Below are positions 61,621 through 64,000 of a stretch of DNA of 64,000 nucleotides, in pieces; within the stretch, counting starts at the first letter, position 1; each line of letters starts with the position of its first letter. This stretch comes from Clostridia bacterium. GTDB taxonomy: Bacteria > Bacillota > Clostridia > UBA1381 > UBA9506. The notes under the pieces were generated by a model. It searched no databases. It was not told the origin of the DNA and saw only the letters and a list, made by a program, of their open reading frames with translations. The stretch lies in NCBI GenBank assembly GCA_017549205.1, contig JAFYVH010000020.1, positions 39,157 through 103,156 on the forward strand, in the 5' to 3' direction. A program made the translations under genes and the position numbers.

Positions 61621-61649
61621 TTTATTATTAGAGAAAAATTTGGTATAAT
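61621..61649 (+). promoter_or_regulatory. Extended -10 promoter, candidate for rnjA
   Basis: TTTATT (61621-61626), 17 bp, TATAAT (61644-61649) preceded by TGG. Confidence 0.6.
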
Positions 61650-61655
61650 ATATAA

Positions 61656-61870
61656 TAGAGTTATTGTGTAACTCTTTTCATTGACTTTTTAAGGTTCTCT
61701 TTGGTGAAGAGGACTTTTTGCGAATATTTTGTTCACACAAAAGCGAAACAACAGAGCACCGACCTTGCTCTTTCTTGTGGATCGTTACGCTTATTTTCAG
61801 TGTGACAAAGAATCGTACATATAGGCAGCGTGATAAAGAGGACTCTGCCTGAACTGACATTATGTAATTA
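61656..61870 (+). promoter_or_regulatory. Structured leader of RNase J gene
   Basis: This leader of about 210 nt has AGAGTTA/TAACTCT (61657-61674) and GTTCTCTT/AAGAGGAC (61694-61714) followed by TTTTT, which is terminator-like. AGGCAG/CTGCCT (about 61823-61850) comes last. AAGAGGAC recurs at 61836-61843, so GTTCTCTT has two partners. Confidence 0.5.
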
Positions 61871-61886
61871 AACGGAGGTTATATTT

Positions 61887-63551
61887 GTGGCAAAAAAACT
61901 AAAATTGAAAATCATTCCCTTAGGCGGTATTAACGAAATCGGAAAAAACCTGACTGTCTTTGAGTATGGAAATGATATCGTAGTGCTAGATTGCGGCATG
62001 GCTTTTCCCGACGATAACATGCCGGGTATCGACATGGTTATCCCCGATATTACTTATTTGGAAAAGCACCGTGATAAAATCCGCGGCATTGTGCTCACCC
62101 ATGGTCACGAGGACCACATCGGCGGCATTCCCTACTTTTTGAAAAAAATTAATGTCCCCATTTATGGCACAAGGCTCACTTTGGGACTGGTGGAATGTAA
62201 GCTGAAAGAACACCATCTGCTCTCTAAAACAAAGCTGGTTCGCGTGAAAGCCGGTGACACCGTTAAGTTAGGCGCTTTCCGTGCAGAGTTTATTCACACC
62301 AATCACTCCATTGCCGATGCTGTAGCCATCGCACTGCACACACCGGCAGGTGTCATTCTCCACTCCGGTGACTTTAAGATTGATACCACACCCATTGAGG
62401 GTGGCATGCTGGATGTGGCCCGTTTTGGGGAGTTGGGCAGCAAAGGTGTTTTGGCTCTTTTATCTGACAGCACAAATGTTGAGCGCTCCGGCTTTACCAT
62501 GTCTGAATCCACTGTTGGTGACACCTTTGACGAGCTGTTCCGCAACTGTGACAGACGAATTTTGGTGGCAACCTTTGCCTCAAACATTCACCGTGTGCAA
62601 CAGATTATCAATGCGGCCTACCGCTATGGTCGCAAGGTAGCATTTTCAGGGCGCAGCATGGAAAATGTTGTTGAGGTTGCCATGAATTTGGGCTACATGA
62701 CTGTACCGCAAAATGTACTCATCAGCATTGACGATATTGGTAAATACCGTCCCAATCAGCTGTGCATTATTACCACAGGCAGCCAGGGAGAGCCTATGTC
62801 TGCTCTTTCCCGCATGGCCTATTCTGACCATAAGAAAGTGGAAATTGTCAAGGGGGATATGGTCATTGTTTCGGCAAGCCCCATTCCCGGCAACGAAAAG
62901 CCCATTTCCGGCGTAATTAACGAGCTCTTTAAAAAGGGAGCTGAAGTGATTTATAAATCGCTGGAGCATGTTCATGTTTCCGGTCACGCCTGTCAGGAAG
63001 AACTGAAATTATTAATTTCTTTGGTTAAACCAAAGTATTTCATTCCCGTTCATGGCGAGTATCGTCACTTAAAACTGCACGCCGCCTTGGCTGAACGGGT
63101 GGGCATTAACCCTAAAAACATTGTTTTGCCTGACATTGGCAAGGTAATTGAAATTGGACCCAACAGCATCAAACAAAGTGCAACTGTGCCCTCAGGTGTT
63201 GTGATGATTGACGGCCTCGGCGTGGGCGATGTGGGTAACATTGTGCTCAGAGATCGGCGCCACTTGGCTGAAGACGGCATCATTGTCGTGGTGGTGACTT
63301 TGGCTAAGAAAACCGGTGAGGTTTTAGCAGGGCCCGATGTTTTATCCCGCGGGTTTGTGTATGTGCGCGAGTCTGAGGATTTGATGGAAGAAGCCAAGCT
63401 GGTGGCACGGGCCGCCATTGATAAATGCACCAATAAAAAAGCAACCGATTGGGGCAGCATTAAAAACAGCCTGAAAAACAGCATGAGCGACTTTATGTAC
63501 ACCAAAACAAAGCGCAAACCTATGGTTCTGCCCATTATTATGGAAATTTAA
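61887..63551 (+). CDS. rnjA: Ribonuclease J
   Basis: This 554-residue beta-CASP metallo-beta-lactamase has the zinc motif [11 protein letters not shown] (about residues 71-81), [15 protein letters not shown], a beta-CASP domain with [10 protein letters not shown] and [24 protein letters not shown], and a C-terminal domain from about 450. It is a 5'-3' exonuclease and endonuclease for mRNA turnover and rRNA maturation. The start is GTG at 61887, with GGAGG 8 nt upstream. A 210-nt structured leader precedes it. Confidence 0.95.
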   Translation: MAKKLKLKIIPLGGINEIGKNLTVFEYGNDIVVLDCGMAFPDDNMPGIDMVIPDITYLEKHRDKIRGIVLTHGHEDHIGGIPYFLKKINVPIYGTRLTLGLVECKLKEHHLLSKTKLVRVKAGDTVKLGAFRAEFIHTNHSIADAVAIALHTPAGVILHSGDFKIDTTPIEGGMLDVARFGELGSKGVLALLSDSTNVERSGFTMSESTVGDTFDELFRNCDRRILVATFASNIHRVQQIINAAYRYGRKVAFSGRSMENVVEVAMNLGYMTVPQNVLISIDDIGKYRPNQLCIITTGSQGEPMSALSRMAYSDHKKVEIVKGDMVIVSASPIPGNEKPISGVINELFKKGAEVIYKSLEHVHVSGHACQEELKLLISLVKPKYFIPVHGEYRHLKLHAALAERVGINPKNIVLPDIGKVIEIGPNSIKQSATVPSGVVMIDGLGVGDVGNIVLRDRRHLAEDGIIVVVVTLAKKTGEVLAGPDVLSRGFVYVRESEDLMEEAKLVARAAIDKCTNKKATDWGSIKNSLKNSMSDFMYTKTKRKPMVLPIIMEI

Positions 63552-63603
63552 TAAAGCCTTTTGGCTTACGAATGATAAAATTGTATTTTACGGGGGTTTA
63601 AAA

Positions 63604-64000
63604 ATGGAACAAACGAAAAAACTGTTTACATCTGAATCTGTAACCGAGGGACATCCCGATAAAATTGCAGATATTATTTCAGACGCGATTTTAGATGAAA
63701 TTATGGCGCATGACCCCATGGGTCGTGTGGCTTGTGAAGTCACGGTTACCACAGGTCTTGTTCTGGTGGTGGGTGAAATTTCAACCAGCACCTATGTGGA
63801 TATTGCAAAAACGGTACGCTCCTGCATCCGCGAGGTTGGTTATGACCGCGCCAAATATGGCTTTGACTGTGACACCTGCGCTGTGCTCACCGCCATTGAT
63901 GAGCAATCACCCGATATTGCCATGGGCGTTAACAAAGCTTTAGAAGCAAAACGAGGAGAAGACGACCCGGGTGAATTAGGCGCCGGTGACCAGGGCATCA
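63604..64000 (+). CDS. metK: S-adenosylmethionine synthetase, N-terminal part (runs off window)
   Basis: The first 132 residues are seen: [20 protein letters not shown] (methionine and ATP site), [11 protein letters not shown], and ending in GAGDQGI, the start of the family GAGDQG signature. It makes SAM from methionine and ATP. The gene continues past the right edge. GGGGG is 7-8 nt before the ATG. Only 52 nt separate it from rnjA, with a possible weak promoter (TTGGCT-17-TATTTT, 63561-63589) and no room for a SAM riboswitch. Confidence 0.95.
   Translation, partial: MEQTKKLFTSESVTEGHPDKIADIISDAILDEIMAHDPMGRVACEVTVTTGLVLVVGEISTSTYVDIAKTVRSCIREVGYDRAKYGFDCDTCAVLTAIDEQSPDIAMGVNKALEAKRGEDDPGELGAGDQGI

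Noticed and set aside
63552..63603. SAM riboswitch before metK
   Set aside because: The gap is 52 nt, too short for any SAM riboswitch, and no conserved core is seen.

Overview
The window looks like chromosome from a spore-forming member of the Bacillota, class Clostridia. It carries an intact sigK, an alpha/beta-type small acid-soluble spore protein gene, a C+ (zinc-ribbon) L33, RNase J, and near-consensus sigma-A promoters with AGGAGG ribosome sites. It is almost entirely core genome. I see no transposase, integrase, phage gene or CRISPR array. The species cannot be named from this sequence.

Layout. 1-2.5 kb: end of a phosphodiesterase gene, then (minus) a three-gene operon of a glycosyltransferase/CsaB fusion, RuvX and a cell-wall amidase. 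5-9.2 kb: serC-serA, a small ferredoxin, a small membrane protein and a YabE-like 3D-domain protein. 9.5-17.6 kb (plus): addB, coaX, an ECF S component (probably pantothenate), a PfkB kinase, a mannitol-1-phosphate dehydrogenase homologue and sigK. 17.7-24.1 kb (minus): a Gld/Nos-like ABC exporter, then hisS-aspS. 24.5-36 kb: rpsU, argD-argF (argF carries a one-base frameshift), an acetyltransferase, a SASP gene, an MFS transporter, trmK-nif3, an acyl-CoA synthetase with its XRE-cupin regulator, and argG-argH. 36.1-43.7 kb (plus): ruvCAB, tRNA-Glu, phoH-ybeY, a membrane protein, an ABC-F ATPase and a TIM-barrel isomerase. 43.8-44.1 kb: a dense cluster of extragenic palindromes. 44.1-47.6 kb (minus): rpmG-secE-nusG-rplK-rplA and, behind its own promoter and L10 leader, rplJ-rplL. 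47.9-50.8 kb (minus): a GlmU-like uridyltransferase, YugP and MgtE. 51-56.4 kb (plus): aroF-tyrA-aroB-aroC-pheA. 56.5-60.9 kb (plus): a large structured leader RNA followed by potABCD. 61-64 kb: a YgjV-like protein, RNase J and the start of metK.

The most notable material lies in the leaders. The aromatic operon is preceded by a complete ribosome-mediated attenuator. It has a consensus promoter, a 31-codon leader peptide with 8 Phe and 3 Tyr, an antiterminator half that overlaps the leader stop codon, and a strong terminator just before aroF. Divergent from it, mgtE lacks a recognisable M-box. Instead it has a 13-residue leader ORF and complementary segments, one of which hides the mgtE ribosome site. 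The pot operon follows a roughly 300-nt multi-hairpin RNA that ends in a terminator, and I cannot assign that RNA to a family. Arginine genes share palindromic operators of ArgR type, placed at argD and in the argG-ruvC gap.
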